Positions 5,410 through 5,865 of a stretch of DNA of 5,865 bases are shown here, in pieces; the stretch's first letter is position 1, and every line of letters starts with the position of its first letter. The notes beneath the pieces were generated by a model, which worked only from the letters and a program-made list of their open reading frames with translations, was not told where the DNA came from and searched no databases. The DNA lies in assembly GCA_021372535.1 (NCBI GenBank), contig JAJFUH010000053.1:1-5865 (forward strand). The letters are read 5' to 3'. The translations under genes were made by a program, and so were the position numbers. Origin of the DNA: a bacterium (GTDB taxonomy: Bacteria; Latescibacterota; Latescibacteria; Latescibacterales; Latescibacteraceae).

Positions 5410-5636
5410 AATTCCTCGGAGCTTAAGTCCGGGGTTACCAAGCTTTGTCTTTTGTTTTCAGAAATTCCGGTGGCACGAAGTGCCAGGAAATTGGCGAAAT
5501 ACCCCGTAGATCTGCTGCGGGGATAGTCAATTCCCAGGAATTTCTTTAATCGCCGAAGCAATAACAAGATTCAGACCCTGAAAATAGTTGTGTTTACGGA
5601 ACGATCCCCGGAGCTTTCCCCTTACAGGGGCCTTAA
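5410..5636 (+). other. Gene-free leader with a multi-stem inverted repeat
   Basis: AGAAATTCC (5460-5468) pairs perfectly with GGAATTTCT (5537-5545). They enclose TGGCAC-GAA-GTGCCA (5471-5485) and CCCCG/CGGGG (5502-5506 with 5518-5522), so the region could fold into a three-way junction. It lies 91 bp before the glycosyltransferase start and has no T-run after the outer stem. It may be a further dispersed repeat or a structured 5' leader; I recognise no known riboswitch. The rest of the stretch shows no convincing promoter. Confidence 0.5.
5626..5630 (+). promoter_or_regulatory. Ribosome-binding site for the glycosyltransferase
   Basis: AGGGG lies 6 bases before the ATG at 5637. Spacing and sequence are good, and this supports the start even though the gene is cut by the window edge. 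Confidence 0.7.
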
Positions 5637-5865
5637 ATGACGGCTTTTTATGTTGTTTTGACTGTGGTTCTCATCGGCGGTTGTGTGATTTACAGCGCCG
5701 CCTGTTTGCTCGCCCTGTCGGGTCATTGCAGGCATGAAAAGACTATAGAAAACAATTCCCCGACAGTGAGCATAATAATTGCGGCCCGCAACGAGGTGAA
5801 ACATATCGGGCAGCTGCTCGACGATCTTACGGGTCAGGATTACCCGGCGGATCGCTTCGAAATCG
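5637..5865 (+). CDS. Membrane-anchored family 2 glycosyltransferase, N-terminal part
   Basis: Seventy-six codons are visible before the window ends; no stop is reached. Residues 3-28 form one hydrophobic helix (AFYVVLTVVLIGGCVIYSAA and onward). A short polar linker follows, then SIIIAARNE (45-53), the first strand and nucleotide-binding start of the GT-A fold in family 2 transferases. The next part, LLDDLTGQDYPADRFEI, fits the segment that normally leads to the 'EIIVVDDGS' strand, which lies just past the edge. Proteins of this layout usually have about 370-400 residues with further membrane helices at the C-terminus. They transfer sugars from nucleotide donors to lipid carriers or growing polysaccharide at the cytoplasmic face of the inner membrane. 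The donor-binding DxD motif and the acceptor are not visible here. The start is supported by AGGGG 6 bases upstream. Confidence 0.88.
   Translation, partial: MTAFYVVLTVVLIGGCVIYSAACLLALSGHCRHEKTIENNSPTVSIIIAARNEVKHIGQLLDDLTGQDYPADRFEI

Noticed and set aside
1-5865. tRNA or rRNA genes, or a phage, defence or toxin-antitoxin system
   Set aside because: I found no T-arm-like GTTCGAATCC motif in a cloverleaf context, no rRNA-like stretch and no open reading frame with such domains. The only supported genes are the barrel, the glycosidase and the partial glycosyltransferase.

Overview
The window looks like chromosomal DNA of a Gram-negative, Shine-Dalgarno-using bacterium of moderate GC. The evidence is one protein built like an outer-membrane beta-barrel (signal peptide, amphipathic strands, C-terminal Phe), one protein with a twin-arginine export signal, and good ribosome-binding sites. 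The dense intergenic repeats are of kinds I associate with uncultured Gram-negative candidate phyla (FCB-group-like); that placement is a guess, not a result.

Layout. 1-845: gene-free and packed with dispersed repeats, namely two and a half copies of one element (1-542), an inverted fragment of the composite repeat found further right (568-700), an 18-bp perfect palindrome (720-737) and an AATCCGC-rich stretch. 846-1616 (minus): probable outer-membrane beta-barrel protein. 1617-2743: over 1.1 kb without a gene, holding the left copy of a composite repeat (1678-2396) and a separate large inverted repeat (2415-2551). 2744-4651 (plus): a complete Tat-exported clan GH-D (GH36/melibiase-like) glycoside hydrolase. 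4654-5409: the right copy of the composite repeat, with one module expanded to three 97-bp tandem units and another to three 68-bp tandem units. 5410-5636: a leader with a foldable inverted repeat. 5637-5865 (plus): the 5' end of a membrane-anchored family 2 glycosyltransferase, cut by the window edge.

The three genes are separated by repeat-filled gaps and do not look like one operon. All are envelope or carbohydrate related (barrel, exported glycosidase, membrane glycosyltransferase), but nothing in the sequence ties them into a pathway.

The most distinctive feature is the repeat architecture. The glycosidase gene sits between two co-linear direct copies of the same multi-module repeat, and several unrelated palindromes share an invariant CCCCTAC flank. 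I see no transposase, CRISPR array, tRNA, rRNA, toxin-antitoxin or phage gene.
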